A stretch of 37,771 nucleotides of DNA, from contig JAJXYO010000042.1 of NCBI GenBank assembly GCA_021780495.1, positions 1-37,771 of the forward strand. Reading direction: 5' to 3'. A model generated the notes under the pieces. That model saw only the letters and a list, made by a program, of their open reading frames with translations. It was not told the origin of the DNA and ran no database searches. Positions 8,408-17,016 of this stretch are shown one piece after another; within the stretch, counting starts at the first letter, position 1; the number at the start of each line of letters is the position of its first letter. The position numbers and the translations under genes are program-made. Source of the stretch: Deltaproteobacteria bacterium. GTDB taxonomy: Bacteria > Desulfobacterota > Desulfuromonadia > Geobacterales > Pseudopelobacteraceae.

Positions 8408-9310
8408 ATGCCTACCCGCCGCATTGCCAAGATCTTCAAGAGCCGCCCCACCATCGAAGGCGCCGGAGTGCACCTGAAACGGGCCTTCGGCTATTCCCAG
8501 GTACCCCAGTTCGACCCGTTCCTGATGCTGGACGATTTTCATACCTCCAAACCGGAAGAATACCTGGCCGGATTTCCCTGGCATCCCCACCGCGGCATCG
8601 AGACCATTACCTATGTGCTGGAGGGGCTGGTGGAACATGGCGACAGCATGGGCAACATGGGGGCCATCGGGGCCGGTGATGTGCAGTGGATGACCGCCGG
8701 CAGCGGCATCATCCACCAGGAGATGCCCCGTCTGAGTCCCACCGGCACCATGTGGGGATTCCAGTTCTGGGCCAATCTGCCGGCGGCGCACAAGATGATG
8801 GCGCCCCGCTACCGTGACGTCAAGGCGGCTGATATCCCGGAAGTAAGCCTGGGTAATGGCGTGACGGTCAAGGTGATTGCCGGTGAAGTGGCGGGTGTCA
8901 AGGGACCGGTGGGGGATATTGTGATCGAACCGGAGATGCTGGATATCAGTGTGCCGGCCGGGACCGTGTTCTCCCATTCGTTGCCGGCCGGGCATACCGC
9001 CTTTGCCTACATCCTGTCCGGCGAGGCCTATTTCGATGATCAGCGCGATGCCTATGCCTACGAGATGGTCGGTCACGGCTGGTCGGATACGGAGCGCCGC
9101 TGCCTCTGCGCGGCTGAGACCGTGGTGCTGTTTGAACAGGCCGGTGCAGCGGTGAAGGTGACGACGACCGATGCAGCGGTGCGTTTCCTGTTCGTCTCCG
9201 GCCGGCCGCTGGGTGAGCCGGTGGCCTGGTACGGCCCGATCGTGATGAATACCCAGGAGGAGTTGAAGACCGCATTCGAGGAATACCAGCGCGGGACGTT
9301 CGTCAAATGA
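8408..9310 (+). CDS. Pirin family protein
   Basis: The product is 300 residues: two cupin domains in tandem. The N-terminal cupin has the metal-binding set His59 and His61 (WHPHRG), His103 and Glu105 (IIHQE), the iron ligands of characterised pirins. The TYVLEG and MTAGSGIIHQE segments are classic. Bacterial pirins include quercetin dioxygenases and proteins that modulate central metabolism or stress responses, so the precise role is open. ATG 8408 follows GAAGGGAG; an upstream extension of the open frame to 8315 has no family similarity. Confidence 0.9.
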   Translation: MPTRRIAKIFKSRPTIEGAGVHLKRAFGYSQVPQFDPFLMLDDFHTSKPEEYLAGFPWHPHRGIETITYVLEGLVEHGDSMGNMGAIGAGDVQWMTAGSGIIHQEMPRLSPTGTMWGFQFWANLPAAHKMMAPRYRDVKAADIPEVSLGNGVTVKVIAGEVAGVKGPVGDIVIEPEMLDISVPAGTVFSHSLPAGHTAFAYILSGEAYFDDQRDAYAYEMVGHGWSDTERRCLCAAETVVLFEQAGAAVKVTTTDAAVRFLFVSGRPLGEPVAWYGPIVMNTQEELKTAFEEYQRGTFVK

Positions 9311-9341
9311 GACCCGCCCCGGCAGGAAGGAGTTGATCGTC

Positions 9342-10250
9342 ATGGATGCAACCATAACTTCACATGAATTGCAGCAGTTGCTCGCCGACCATGCTGTCAC
9401 GTTGATAGATGTGCTGCTGCCGGAGGATTTTGCCTGTCGGCATATTCCTGCAGCCGGAAATGCCTGTGTCTACGAGATGGTTTTTCTGGAGCGGGTGGCG
9501 GAGTGTGCCCCGGACAGGGACAGGCCGGTCGTTGTCTATGATGACAGCGGCACGACCCTGGCCGCCCGGACCGCCAAAGAAAAACTGGAACGCGCCGGCT
9601 ATGGCAGGGTGAGGATCCTGGAAGGAGGCTTGCAGGCCTGGCAGGCATCCGGATTTGCCGTAGAGTCGAGCGTTGCGGCCCCGCCGTTGGCCACGGTTCG
9701 GGACGGCGTCTATCGTGTCGATGGGGAAAAGAGTGTTGTGGAATGGATCGGCCGCAATATCAACAACCGCCACCATGGCCGCATCACCATCTCCAGCGGC
9801 GAGATCGTGGTATCGAAGGGACTCCCGCTGTCGGGCAGCGTCGTACTCGACATGAACACGATTACCAACCTGGATCTCCAGGATGAAGGCTGGCGGAACA
9901 TGCTGCTTAGCCATCTGAAATCCGAGGATTTCTTCGACGTTGCCCGGTATCCCACGGCCAGCTTTACGCTGCGCGGGGCGGCTCCCATTGCCGGGAGCAC
10001 AGCCGGGACAGCCAATCTGGAGATCGCCGGTTTGCTGACGGTCAGGGATACCACCCGTTCGCTCTGCTTTGCGGCGATGGTTGTTCCTCAGGCGGACGGG
10101 ACTCTCAAGGCCCAGGCCGCCCTCGACCTCGACCGTACGCTCTGGGACGTCAGCTACGGTTCCGGTAAGCTGTACGAGCGGCTCGGCATGCACCTGGTGA
10201 ATGACCTGATCAGTATCGAGCTGTTTATCGTTGCACGGGAAGCCGTGTAA
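9342..10250 (+). CDS. Rhodanese-like domain fused to a YceI domain
   Basis: The product is 302 residues. Residues 1-105 form a rhodanese fold (LIDVLLPEDF, then VVVYDDSGTT, then RILEGGLQAWQASGF). Residues 120-302 are a YceI-like lipocalin domain (SVVEWIGRNI, ITISSGEIVV, SEDFFDVARYPTASF, ISIELFIVA), a family that binds isoprenoid or amphiphilic ligands. The rhodanese active-site Cys is replaced by Asp67, so sulphur transfer is unlikely. Unlike typical YceI proteins it has no signal peptide and should be cytoplasmic. ATG 9342 follows AGGAAGGAG; TTG 9333 overlaps that site and is unlikely. It lies about 30 bases after pirin, probably co-transcribed. Confidence 0.85.
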   Translation: MDATITSHELQQLLADHAVTLIDVLLPEDFACRHIPAAGNACVYEMVFLERVAECAPDRDRPVVVYDDSGTTLAARTAKEKLERAGYGRVRILEGGLQAWQASGFAVESSVAAPPLATVRDGVYRVDGEKSVVEWIGRNINNRHHGRITISSGEIVVSKGLPLSGSVVLDMNTITNLDLQDEGWRNMLLSHLKSEDFFDVARYPTASFTLRGAAPIAGSTAGTANLEIAGLLTVRDTTRSLCFAAMVVPQADGTLKAQAALDLDRTLWDVSYGSGKLYERLGMHLVNDLISIELFIVAREAV

Positions 10251-10282
10251 GCCGACGTAACTACTTAAAGGAGGACGTGTAC

Positions 10283-10786
10283 ATGGGATCGAAAGGGCGC
10301 GAGATTATCGGGATGGATGTGGATGAACTGCTGGGGCTGTTGCGCAGTGCCTTTTGTGACGAATGGCTGGCCTATTACCAGTACTGGCTGGGCGCCAAGC
10401 TGGTCAAGGGGCCGATGAAGGATGCGGTTGGTTCCGAATTGCTGATACATGCCACCGAAGAACTGCTGCATGCCGACATGGTGGCCATGCGCATCATCCA
10501 GCTGGGAGGCACGCCGGTCACCAAGCCGGAAGAATGGTACAAATTCACCAACTGCGGCTATGAAGCGCCGGATGATCCCTTTGTCAAGACACTGCTGGAG
10601 CAGAACATCAAGGGCGAGCAGTGCGCCATCGGCGTCTACAAACGGCTGATGGATATTACCAGGGAAAAGGATCCGGTGACCAACAACATGGTGCTCACCA
10701 TCCTGCAGCAGGAGGTGGAGCATGAGGAGGATCTGCAGGCACTGCTGGAAGATTACGAGCTGATGATGCGGGCGTTCAAGCAATAG
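10283..10786 (+). CDS. Ferritin-like diiron protein with a cysteine pair (Dps-like/thioferritin type)
   Basis: The product is 167 residues in a four-helix bundle pattern. Diiron ligands are Glu27, Glu60 with His63 (EELLH), Glu112, and Glu144 with His147 (EVEH), the ferritin/bacterioferritin arrangement. Cys91 (NCGY) and Cys114 (EQC) are 23 residues apart next to the iron site. A similar Cys pair marks the DPSL group, Dps-like proteins with a bacterioferritin-like site that consume peroxide while storing iron. ATG 10283 is seven bases after AAAGGAGG. It probably protects against oxidative stress using Fe(II) and peroxide. The DPSL sub-assignment is from memory of the family. Confidence 0.8.
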   Translation: MGSKGREIIGMDVDELLGLLRSAFCDEWLAYYQYWLGAKLVKGPMKDAVGSELLIHATEELLHADMVAMRIIQLGGTPVTKPEEWYKFTNCGYEAPDDPFVKTLLEQNIKGEQCAIGVYKRLMDITREKDPVTNNMVLTILQQEVEHEEDLQALLEDYELMMRAFKQ

Positions 10787-10826
10787 GCCGGCTGGAAAAA
10801 ATCCTTGTGAAACCGTTAACCTGACG

Positions 10827-11102
10827 CTATTCGTCTGCGCGGTTGCCGGAGGCGAGCAGCTGTTGTGCTGCCACGATATTGCAGGTTTCCGTAGTTATGT
10901 CGTAGACGACTTTGGCGCTATGTTCCTGCAGCTGCTGGAGGACCTGGGCGATTTTGTCGTCGAGGGTGCAGCCGGAGTCTCCCAGATCAGACCATTCCCG
11001 TGTGACAAATTCCTGGAGCATGTTGCGCAGGGTGTCCGGGCTGATCTGCTCAAAGGGGATCTCCAGCCCTTCCTCGTGCTGGTTCCGCTGATTCTGATCC
11101 AT
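10827..11102 (-). CDS. YheU/UPF0270-like small protein
   Basis: The product is 91 residues. The core EIPFEQISPDTLRNMLQEFV followed by TREWSDLG and a Leu/Gln-rich helix is the UPF0270 (YheU) signature. Function in the family is unknown. The start ATG at 11102 lies two bases after the stop of the DCC-family gene, so translation is probably coupled. It is the last gene of a rhomboid, DCC protein, YheU unit and runs convergently toward the ferritin-like gene. Confidence 0.8.
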   Translation of the reverse strand: MDQNQRNQHEEGLEIPFEQISPDTLRNMLQEFVTREWSDLGDSGCTLDDKIAQVLQQLQEHSAKVVYDITTETCNIVAAQQLLASGNRADE

Positions 11103-11104
11103 GG

Positions 11105-11524
11105 TTAGCCCCGTTTCCCGATGTTGCAATTGCCGTTGCCGCAGTCGCGTGCGGTTTTCGGTAAAAACCTCCGCATCTGTGCGAAGCCTTTGTAGCAAAG
11201 CCGCGCCAGGGGTTTGACCAGCGGCAGTGTGATGATGGTGCCCAGCAGCCCGTACAGGGTTGAGTTCGGAAAGGCCTGCCAGATCGCCCAGAAGGCCTCT
11301 GTACCCCGGTATACCACCCCCGCCTGATCGATCACATGCAGCTCGTACATGAACGCCTGCCGGCTGATGCCGTACAGCTCCGGCTTGAAATCCGGCGCAC
11401 TGATATCGACCAGGATCAGCCTGCCATTGTGGTCCTGGCGGCGGTAGTGCTCGATCTCCGCGGCGCAGACGGAGCAGGAACCGTCAAAGTAGACGGTGAT
11501 GGGAAAGCTGGGCGTGATGGTCAT
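11105..11524 (-). CDS. DCC-family (DUF393) thiol-disulphide oxidoreductase-like protein
   Basis: The product is 139 residues. FDGSCSVC with Cys17 and Cys20 is the DxxCxxC motif that names the family, in a thioredoxin-like context (ITVYFDG). A hydrophobic stretch (TLYGLLGTIITLPLVKPLA) near the C-terminus suggests membrane association, and the tail has another Cys pair (CGNGNC). The enzymatic role is predicted, not shown, for the family. Start ATG 11524 follows AGGA; the upstream frame extension to 11593 overlaps the rhomboid gene and is not conserved. Confidence 0.8.
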   Translation of the reverse strand: MTITPSFPITVYFDGSCSVCAAEIEHYRRQDHNGRLILVDISAPDFKPELYGISRQAFMYELHVIDQAGVVYRGTEAFWAIWQAFPNSTLYGLLGTIITLPLVKPLARLCYKGFAQMRRFLPKTARDCGNGNCNIGKRG

Positions 11525-11549
11525 AACGGTCCTGTGGCGCTGTGTAAAA

Positions 11550-12353
11550 TCAGCTGTTGACAAGCGAACCCAGTATGGCCCACCCCAGAGCACCGATGGT
11601 CGCCAGACCGCATAGCAGTGCCAGGGCCTGATCGAAGTGGTTTTCGCGCCGGCGTTCGTTGTAGCCTAACAGCCAGCCGATCAGGATTCCCGCAATTATC
11701 CCGCCGCCGTGAGCCCAGTTATTGATCCCCGGGAAAATCAGTCCGAATACGAACAGACTGATCACCCAGCCGCTCACCTCGCGATACACGGAACTGCCAT
11801 AGGAACCGCCCCGGCTTTTTCCGTAATAGAGCAGGGCGCCGATCAGGCTGCAGACGGCAGCCGAGGCCCCGATGGTAAACGGCACACCGGCCAGGTACGA
11901 TACGACATACCCGAATATGCCGCCCAGGGTGTAGATGCTGAACATGCGGCTGCTGCCGTATTCGTTGGATGCCCAGGGCGCGATCTGTTTCAGGGCCATC
12001 ATGTTGAAAATGATGTGAAGCATACCGCCGTGCAGATAATTGGCGCTGATCAATGTCCAGTAGCGGCCGTACTGGTCAATCGGGTAGGTGCCGGTTGCGC
12101 CCAGCAGCAGGAGGCTGGTCTGTCCGGGCGACAGGAAGCCGCCGCCTCTGCTCAGTATCAACGAAAGGGCAAAATACAGTACATTAACCGTGATGATGAC
12201 CTTTACCAGCCCGTCACCATCCATCGACCCGCGCGTCCAGTTCAGCATCTGCCACCAGGGAGCCGAGCGGGATGTGCCGCACCATGAACAGGTTTTCTCA
12301 TCGCTTCCTATCAACCGTCTGCAACGGGGGCAGAGTATTGCCCGTTGTGCCAT
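11550..12353 (-). CDS. Rhomboid family intramembrane serine protease with N-terminal zinc ribbon
   Basis: The product is 267 residues. Residues 8-25 form a zinc ribbon (CPRC...CSWC). Six membrane segments follow. The catalytic Ser164 sits in TIGASAAVCSLIGALL and His215 in NNWAHGGGIIAG. HGGMLHIIFNM (His108, His113, Asn117) supplies the conserved oxyanion and loop residues. It cleaves transmembrane substrates within the bilayer; the substrate is unknown. The gene heads the three-gene minus-strand unit ending with YheU. Confidence 0.9.
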   Translation of the reverse strand: MAQRAILCPRCRRLIGSDEKTCSWCGTSRSAPWWQMLNWTRGSMDGDGLVKVIITVNVLYFALSLILSRGGGFLSPGQTSLLLLGATGTYPIDQYGRYWTLISANYLHGGMLHIIFNMMALKQIAPWASNEYGSSRMFSIYTLGGIFGYVVSYLAGVPFTIGASAAVCSLIGALLYYGKSRGGSYGSSVYREVSGWVISLFVFGLIFPGINNWAHGGGIIAGILIGWLLGYNERRRENHFDQALALLCGLATIGALGWAILGSLVNS

Positions 12354-12469
12354 TCCAACACCTCATTTCCTGCTTGTAGTTTTTAAAGCCGGTGGAGCCG
12401 GCCGGTTTACCTCAGTAGTTCCGTTTTCAGACGTTCATTGTTGCCGTTTTCTGCCATTCTGAAGCAGCT

Positions 12470-14200
12470 TCATTCGGCGTTGGACCGGCCCGCTGACAGC
12501 AACCCGCTTAACACCTGCGCGATCTCAGCCATGTTATACGGTTTTGCAATCGTCGCGCTGAAGCCGTAGCGGGCGTACTCAGCCATAACGGGGTCGTTGG
12601 AGTAGCCGCTTGAGACGACCAGTATGGCCTGCGGGTCTGTCCGCAGAATATGCTCTGCGGCCTGTTTGCCCCCCATGCCACCGGGGACCGTCAGATCCAT
12701 GATCACGGCGGAAAACGGAATACCCGCGGCCCTGGCTGCCGTGTAGAGTGCGATGGCCTCTTCGCCGTTGCTGCAGGTCTGCACCTGGTAGCCCAGGTCA
12801 GCCAGCATGTCGGCTGCCAAGGCCCTGATGATCTCCTCGTCGTCCATTACGAGCAGTGAGCACGGCTGATCCGCAACCATGGCTGCTGAGTCCGGTTCAG
12901 CTTCAACGCTGTCCCGATTGCTGGCCGGCAGCAGTATGTAAAAGGTCGTGCCCTTGTCAACGATGGAGCGCACGGTTATATGGCCGGCGTGTTTACTGAT
13001 TATCGAGTAGGCGGACGCCAGCCCGAGCCCGTTGCCGGCTGGCTTGGTAGTGAAATAGGGGTCGAAGATCCTTTTCTGGTCCTCGGCGGAGATGCCGCAA
13101 CCCGTGTCGCTGACCGTTACCTTGATATAGTTGCCTGCTGCCAGATTCATCCTGTTTACAGAATCAAGGGCAACGTTCTCTGCGGAGATGACAATGGTGC
13201 CGCCGTTCGGCATGGACTGTGCGGCATTGATGATGATGTTGTTGAAGGCCTGGGAGATCTGTCCTTCATCGGCATCTATGGCATACAGGTTGTCGGGGAT
13301 GGTAATGGAGCACTGCACATTGGAGCCATGCAGGACCAGCGCAGCGGATGCTGCAATGATCTGCCGGGTTGAAACGGTTTTCTTGATGGGTTGGCTCCCT
13401 TTTGCAAAGGTCAGCAGTTGGTGGGCCAGGTCCGATGCCCGCCGGGCAGCCTTCTCGGCCTGCTCCAGGATCTTCGAGGAACGATGGGATTCATCGATAA
13501 ACTTCTGTGCGAAGGAGATGTTCCCCATAATTCCGGTCAGGATGTTGTTGAAGTCGTGGGCGATGCCTCCAGCCAGGACTCCGAGGGATTCCAGTTTCTG
13601 GCTCTTGACGCGTTCCTCCTGCATGATGCGCCGCTCGGTGATATCGCGAATAAAACTGTAAAAACGACCATCAGGATTCTGCAAGTATGTGATACTGGCT
13701 TCGATATCAAGGATGCGGCCGTCTTTGCAGCGGTGCTGCGATTCAAAGTTGTCAGAGCCGGAGGAGATAATCCGTTTTGAATGAGCTGACACCTCTTCCT
13801 GTTGTTCTCGTGCTTCCAGATCAAAAATATTCATGCTGAGAAGCTCATCACGTGTGTAGCCGGTCATGGTGCAATAGGCGTGATTGACTTCCAGTATCCG
13901 ACCAGTTGTGTCAGATATTAAAAAACCGTCTTGAGTCGTCTGGATGATGGCCTGCAGCTCATCAACTGTCTGTTCTTTCTGTCTGATAAATCGGTTGATC
14001 AATACAAGCAGCAGCAATGAGGTCAGGGCAATGAATACGATCCCCTTGTATATCGCCACTCGGGTCAGGATGGCGGGATCCTGTGCAAGCCATCCCAGAA
14101 TGGTGTCGGAACTGTAGATCCAGAGACTGCCGCACACGGCATAAATAACGACTATTTTCAACACATCGCGGCGATGTCTGTTTGTTGAAGCAATGCTCAT
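12470..14200 (-). CDS. Membrane hybrid sensor histidine kinase (PAS, HisKA, HATPase, receiver)
   Basis: The product is 576 residues. Two membrane helices (about 13-36 and 47-71) enclose a very short external loop. A PAS domain spans about 80-190 (LISDTTGRILEVNHAYC...FIRDITER). The phosphoacceptor is His215 in GGIAHDFNNILTG. The ATPase domain shows NIIINAAQSMP, DTGCGI and GNGLGLASAYSI. A C-terminal receiver (about 446-570) has the acidic pair in DDEE, phosphoacceptor Asp502 (IMDLTVPGG) and Lys in AKPYN. Start ATG 14200 is chosen because GGAG lies about eight bases upstream; the frame is open to 14263. No partner regulator is adjacent. Confidence 0.9.
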   Translation of the reverse strand: MSIASTNRHRRDVLKIVVIYAVCGSLWIYSSDTILGWLAQDPAILTRVAIYKGIVFIALTSLLLLVLINRFIRQKEQTVDELQAIIQTTQDGFLISDTTGRILEVNHAYCTMTGYTRDELLSMNIFDLEAREQQEEVSAHSKRIISSGSDNFESQHRCKDGRILDIEASITYLQNPDGRFYSFIRDITERRIMQEERVKSQKLESLGVLAGGIAHDFNNILTGIMGNISFAQKFIDESHRSSKILEQAEKAARRASDLAHQLLTFAKGSQPIKKTVSTRQIIAASAALVLHGSNVQCSITIPDNLYAIDADEGQISQAFNNIIINAAQSMPNGGTIVISAENVALDSVNRMNLAAGNYIKVTVSDTGCGISAEDQKRIFDPYFTTKPAGNGLGLASAYSIISKHAGHITVRSIVDKGTTFYILLPASNRDSVEAEPDSAAMVADQPCSLLVMDDEEIIRALAADMLADLGYQVQTCSNGEEAIALYTAARAAGIPFSAVIMDLTVPGGMGGKQAAEHILRTDPQAILVVSSGYSNDPVMAEYARYGFSATIAKPYNMAEIAQVLSGLLSAGRSNAE

Positions 14201-14404
14201 GATGGCTCCAGAGTGGATGCAGGTATCAAGGCAGGTACGGGTCTGTTCAATAGGTGTTGGCAATTATATTGTAATAAAAAGGAAATGGCAAAGTATCCTC
14301 GCACTGGCAGGGTGTTTGGCGAGGAGCGGGTCGCGTGATGCGATGTTTTCAGTACGCCGTACATCCGCCAGGAACTCCACATCCGCGTAACCCGGGCGAT
14401 TGAC

Positions 14405-14438
14405 TAAAACAAAAGGGTCAGCGAACCTCGCTAACCCT
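14405..14438 (-). terminator. Intrinsic terminator of the tRNA-Val gene
   Basis: On the minus strand AGGGT-T-AGCGA, a short loop, then TCGCT-G-ACCCT form a 10-bp stem with one mismatch, followed by TTTTGTTTT. It lies 14 bases past the encoded CCA of the tRNA. Confidence 0.75.
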
Positions 14439-14451
14439 CTGCTGTCATTTA

Positions 14452-14526
14452 TGGTGGGCGCTGCAGGGTTCGAACCTGCGACCCCTGCCGTGTGAAGGCA
14501 GTGCTCTCCCGCTGAGCTAAGCGCCC
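14452..14526 (-). tRNA. tRNA-Val (anticodon CAC), CCA encoded
   Basis: Read on the minus strand, this folds as a full cloverleaf. The 7-bp acceptor stem is GGGCGCT/AGCGCCC. The D arm contains AGCGGGAGAGC. The anticodon stem CTGCC/GGCAG has loop TTCACAC, giving CAC, which reads the Val codon GUG. The T arm is GCAGG-TTCGAAC-CCTGC, followed by discriminator A and genomic CCA. A promoter lies upstream and a terminator downstream. Confidence 0.95.
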
Positions 14527-14539
14527 AAAATATTGTACC

Positions 14540-14568
14540 TGAATAGCAGAGCAGTGCTTTTCTGTCAA
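14540..14568 (-). promoter_or_regulatory. Promoter of the tRNA-Val gene
   Basis: On the minus strand TTGACA (14568-14563), a 17-bp spacer and TATTCA (14545-14540) precede the tRNA 5' end by about 13 bases. The -35 box is a perfect consensus. Confidence 0.6.
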
Positions 14569-14781
14569 GCCCTCAGATGCGGGCAGCTGTTGTAAACAAG
14601 ACCGGGCTTGTCCTGTATTCCACCATGATATTGCTATGTTATGTGATTAAGTGCCGCTATTTATCATTGACTGGCGTGACAATTAATGGCAGTATCCAGG
14701 ATTGTTTTCAGCCGCTTGAGAGACTGGCCATTCAATGCTCGAATTGGTTTACAGATACACATTCCCATATCAGGAGGAACA

Positions 14782-15648
14782 ATGAAGAACCATGCAACAA
14801 TGCTGAGAGTAATTTTTGTGTCAACCGTGCTGACCGTTATGCTGGCGGTATGCGCTTACGCTGCCGACCGGCCGATGCTGTCCAGTGCGGACTGCATCAA
14901 GTGCCATTATTCCCAACCTGCGGACATTGCCGCCAATGGTGGAGCGCACAAGACCAGCGTGACCTGTCAGGACTGCCATACCGGCCACCGCCCGGCAATC
15001 AAGAACAATATTCCCCAGTGCAGCCAGTGCCATACCGATAAATCGCACTACAAGCTGGCCAACTGTCTGCGCTGCCACACCAATCCGCATACGCCGAAGA
15101 TCATCAAGCTGGCGAACAATATCACCGATGAGTGCCTGACCTGCCATACCCAGCAGATCGCCAAGCTGAGGCAGGTGCCGAGCAAACATTCCAAGCTGGC
15201 TTGCAGTTTCTGCCATAACGTTCACGGCAAGAAGCCGCTCTGCACCCAGTGCCACAAGCCGCACAGCGCCGATATTACCGCAACCGAGTGCAAGAAGTGC
15301 CATGATGCCCACATGCCGACAGCCGTTTACATGACTCCCGATACACCCAACAAGATGTGTGCCGCCTGCCACAAGAGGCCTTATGAACTGCTGTCCAAGA
15401 GCGAGGCAAAACATAAGGACGTACTGTGCGTAACGTGCCACAAGGACAAGCACAAGTTTATTCCGGCTTGCACGAGCTGCCACGGCGTACCGCACCCTGC
15501 CAGCATGATGGCCCGCTTCACCAAGTGCGGAGAGTGCCACAACATCGCCCATAATCTGAATCACTGGGATCCGGTTACACCGAAAACCAGCGCCAAGGCG
15601 GCGCCGGTTCCGGTACCCAAAAAACTAAAACATCACAAGAAGAAGTAA
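14782..15648 (+). CDS. Periplasmic dodecaheme c-type cytochrome
   Basis: The product is 288 residues. The N-terminus is a Sec signal peptide ending near AVCAYAA. Twelve CxxCH heme-attachment motifs follow in order: CIKCH, CQDCH, CSQCH, CLRCH, CLTCH, CSFCH, CTQCH, CKKCH, CAACH, CVTCH, CTSCH and CGECH. Many further His residues can serve as distal ligands. The tail after the last heme is Ala/Pro/Lys-rich with a run of basic residues. It should shuttle electrons in the periplasm, as multiheme cytochromes do in metal-reducing bacteria. ATG 14782 follows a perfect AGGAGG; the longer frame to 14686 lacks one. A strong terminator follows, so it is probably monocistronic. Confidence 0.9.
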   Translation: MKNHATMLRVIFVSTVLTVMLAVCAYAADRPMLSSADCIKCHYSQPADIAANGGAHKTSVTCQDCHTGHRPAIKNNIPQCSQCHTDKSHYKLANCLRCHTNPHTPKIIKLANNITDECLTCHTQQIAKLRQVPSKHSKLACSFCHNVHGKKPLCTQCHKPHSADITATECKKCHDAHMPTAVYMTPDTPNKMCAACHKRPYELLSKSEAKHKDVLCVTCHKDKHKFIPACTSCHGVPHPASMMARFTKCGECHNIAHNLNHWDPVTPKTSAKAAPVPVPKKLKHHKKK

Positions 15649-15673
15649 CCAGTTGATTTTTATGTAGTAGGCG

Positions 15674-15709
15674 GAAGGCCGGTGGAATCGTTCACCGGCC
15701 TTCTTTTTT
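15674..15709 (+). terminator. Intrinsic terminator of the cytochrome gene
   Basis: GAAGGCCGGTG (15674-15684) pairs perfectly with CACCGGCCTTC (15693-15703) around an 8-base loop, followed by six T. Confidence 0.9.
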
Positions 15710-15768
15710 GCGCGCGAACAGGGCGCGACGGGCAGGAGAATCGTTACGGTTCCATCAGCATGCAGTCG

Positions 15769-17016
15769 TTACACGATAGAAAAGTTTGTATGTATGATCT
15801 TCTGCAGTTCTTCGATCCGGATGATGGCATGGCGGATGCGCTCCCGCTCCTCTGCCGGCAGTTCGTAAGGGTTGAGATGGTAGGAGTCCTTCTGGATGCC
15901 TTTGATAACCCGTATCTGTAACAGGATGCGGTGTTTGGTAAGAATGTGGTAGGCCGCTTGCAGGTCACTGGCTACGCTGGCTGAAAAGCTGCCTTCCTTT
16001 TCCAGCAACGTGATGCGCTCCACGGTATTTGTCGCCGGAATGCCCTGGTTGATCGAAAGGATACGGACATTCATCACCAGTGGTGCCCAGGCCAGCAGCT
16101 TCAGGTTGAATTCCCCCTTGTGCTCGCCGCTGCTTTCGGTCCAGAGCCGTTTCAAAAATCCAAGGGCCAGGCGCATCTCGGTGGCGGCCTTGGCCATGCC
16201 CCATAACACGCGGGAATAGTCATGCTCCATGTTCCTGATCAGAGTGACAAGTTCATCGGCCAGGCAGCGGTCTCCTGCAACGTAGCGTGCATCTGACAGG
16301 ACGATCAGATCCATCATGTTCTTGGCATAGTCCTCCAGTTCGTAGCGAACGATGGCCAGCAAGCGCCGGCGCCACTGTGAAAGGGAACCCCGCCAGGTCT
16401 GATTGGTCGGCATGATGTCGCCGGTGCAACGCTTGAAGCCGGCCTCTTCCAGTCGGTCAACCAGCTGGGTGGAATAATCGAGGAAATAGCGGTCAGCTTC
16501 AGATCCGCCGCCGTCACCATACACAATCAGATAATCCTGGTCAGTGATCAGGGTCTGCTCTTCGCGGCCATCGCTGCCCATGCTGATCAGTGCAAACGGA
16601 ATGGCCGGCATCGGTCTGCCGGCCGCTTCGAATTCAGCTGCAACCAGCAGCATTGCACGTTTGGCCAGCAAGTCCCGATAATGGGTGCAGGATTGGTGCA
16701 GCGCGGAAACGGAGTAGGTCAGCAGAAAACGTTCCAGTTCTATCTGGTTCAGCTCGTCATGGATATTTTTGAGCTCGTGGCGGGTGGCCGTATCGATTCG
16801 ACGGTCTAGTTCCTGCAGGGTACTGCTCCAGCCGGCCATGCGATTGCGGTCCTGTTCCAATGAAGTGTTGACACTCCGTAGAAAGGTACTGATTTCAGTA
16901 ACCGTACAGTAACGGGTCATCTGCCGCAGTTCGGGCAGAGTGTGCAATATGTCCGGCAGCACGGGTGCTGACACTACGTTTTCCAAAGCCGGCTCCTCGC
17001 AGCAGAAATGTTCCAT
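15769..17016 (-). CDS. DUF294 nucleotidyltransferase-like protein (GlnD-type fold)
   Basis: From ATG 17016 the product is 415 residues. The centre carries the nucleotidyltransferase signature ISMGSDGREEQTLITDQDYL, with the GS motif and the metal-binding Asp pair in DQD, typical of DUF294 proteins related to the PII uridylyltransferase domain. The C-terminal half matches the helical DUF294_C substrate-binding region (MMDLIVLSDARYVAGD, EFNLKLLAWAPLV). In many relatives CBS or cyclic-nucleotide domains precede this core; here there is only a helical N-terminal region. It lies just after the acetate symporter gene on the same strand, beyond a terminator. ATG 17016 abuts that terminator and has no free ribosome site, so TTG 16986, after GAGGAG, is a realistic alternative start. 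Confidence 0.8.
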   Translation of the reverse strand: MEHFCCEEPALENVVSAPVLPDILHTLPELRQMTRYCTVTEISTFLRSVNTSLEQDRNRMAGWSSTLQELDRRIDTATRHELKNIHDELNQIELERFLLTYSVSALHQSCTHYRDLLAKRAMLLVAAEFEAAGRPMPAIPFALISMGSDGREEQTLITDQDYLIVYGDGGGSEADRYFLDYSTQLVDRLEEAGFKRCTGDIMPTNQTWRGSLSQWRRRLLAIVRYELEDYAKNMMDLIVLSDARYVAGDRCLADELVTLIRNMEHDYSRVLWGMAKAATEMRLALGFLKRLWTESSGEHKGEFNLKLLAWAPLVMNVRILSINQGIPATNTVERITLLEKEGSFSASVASDLQAAYHILTKHRILLQIRVIKGIQKDSYHLNPYELPAEERERIRHAIIRIEELQKIIHTNFSIV

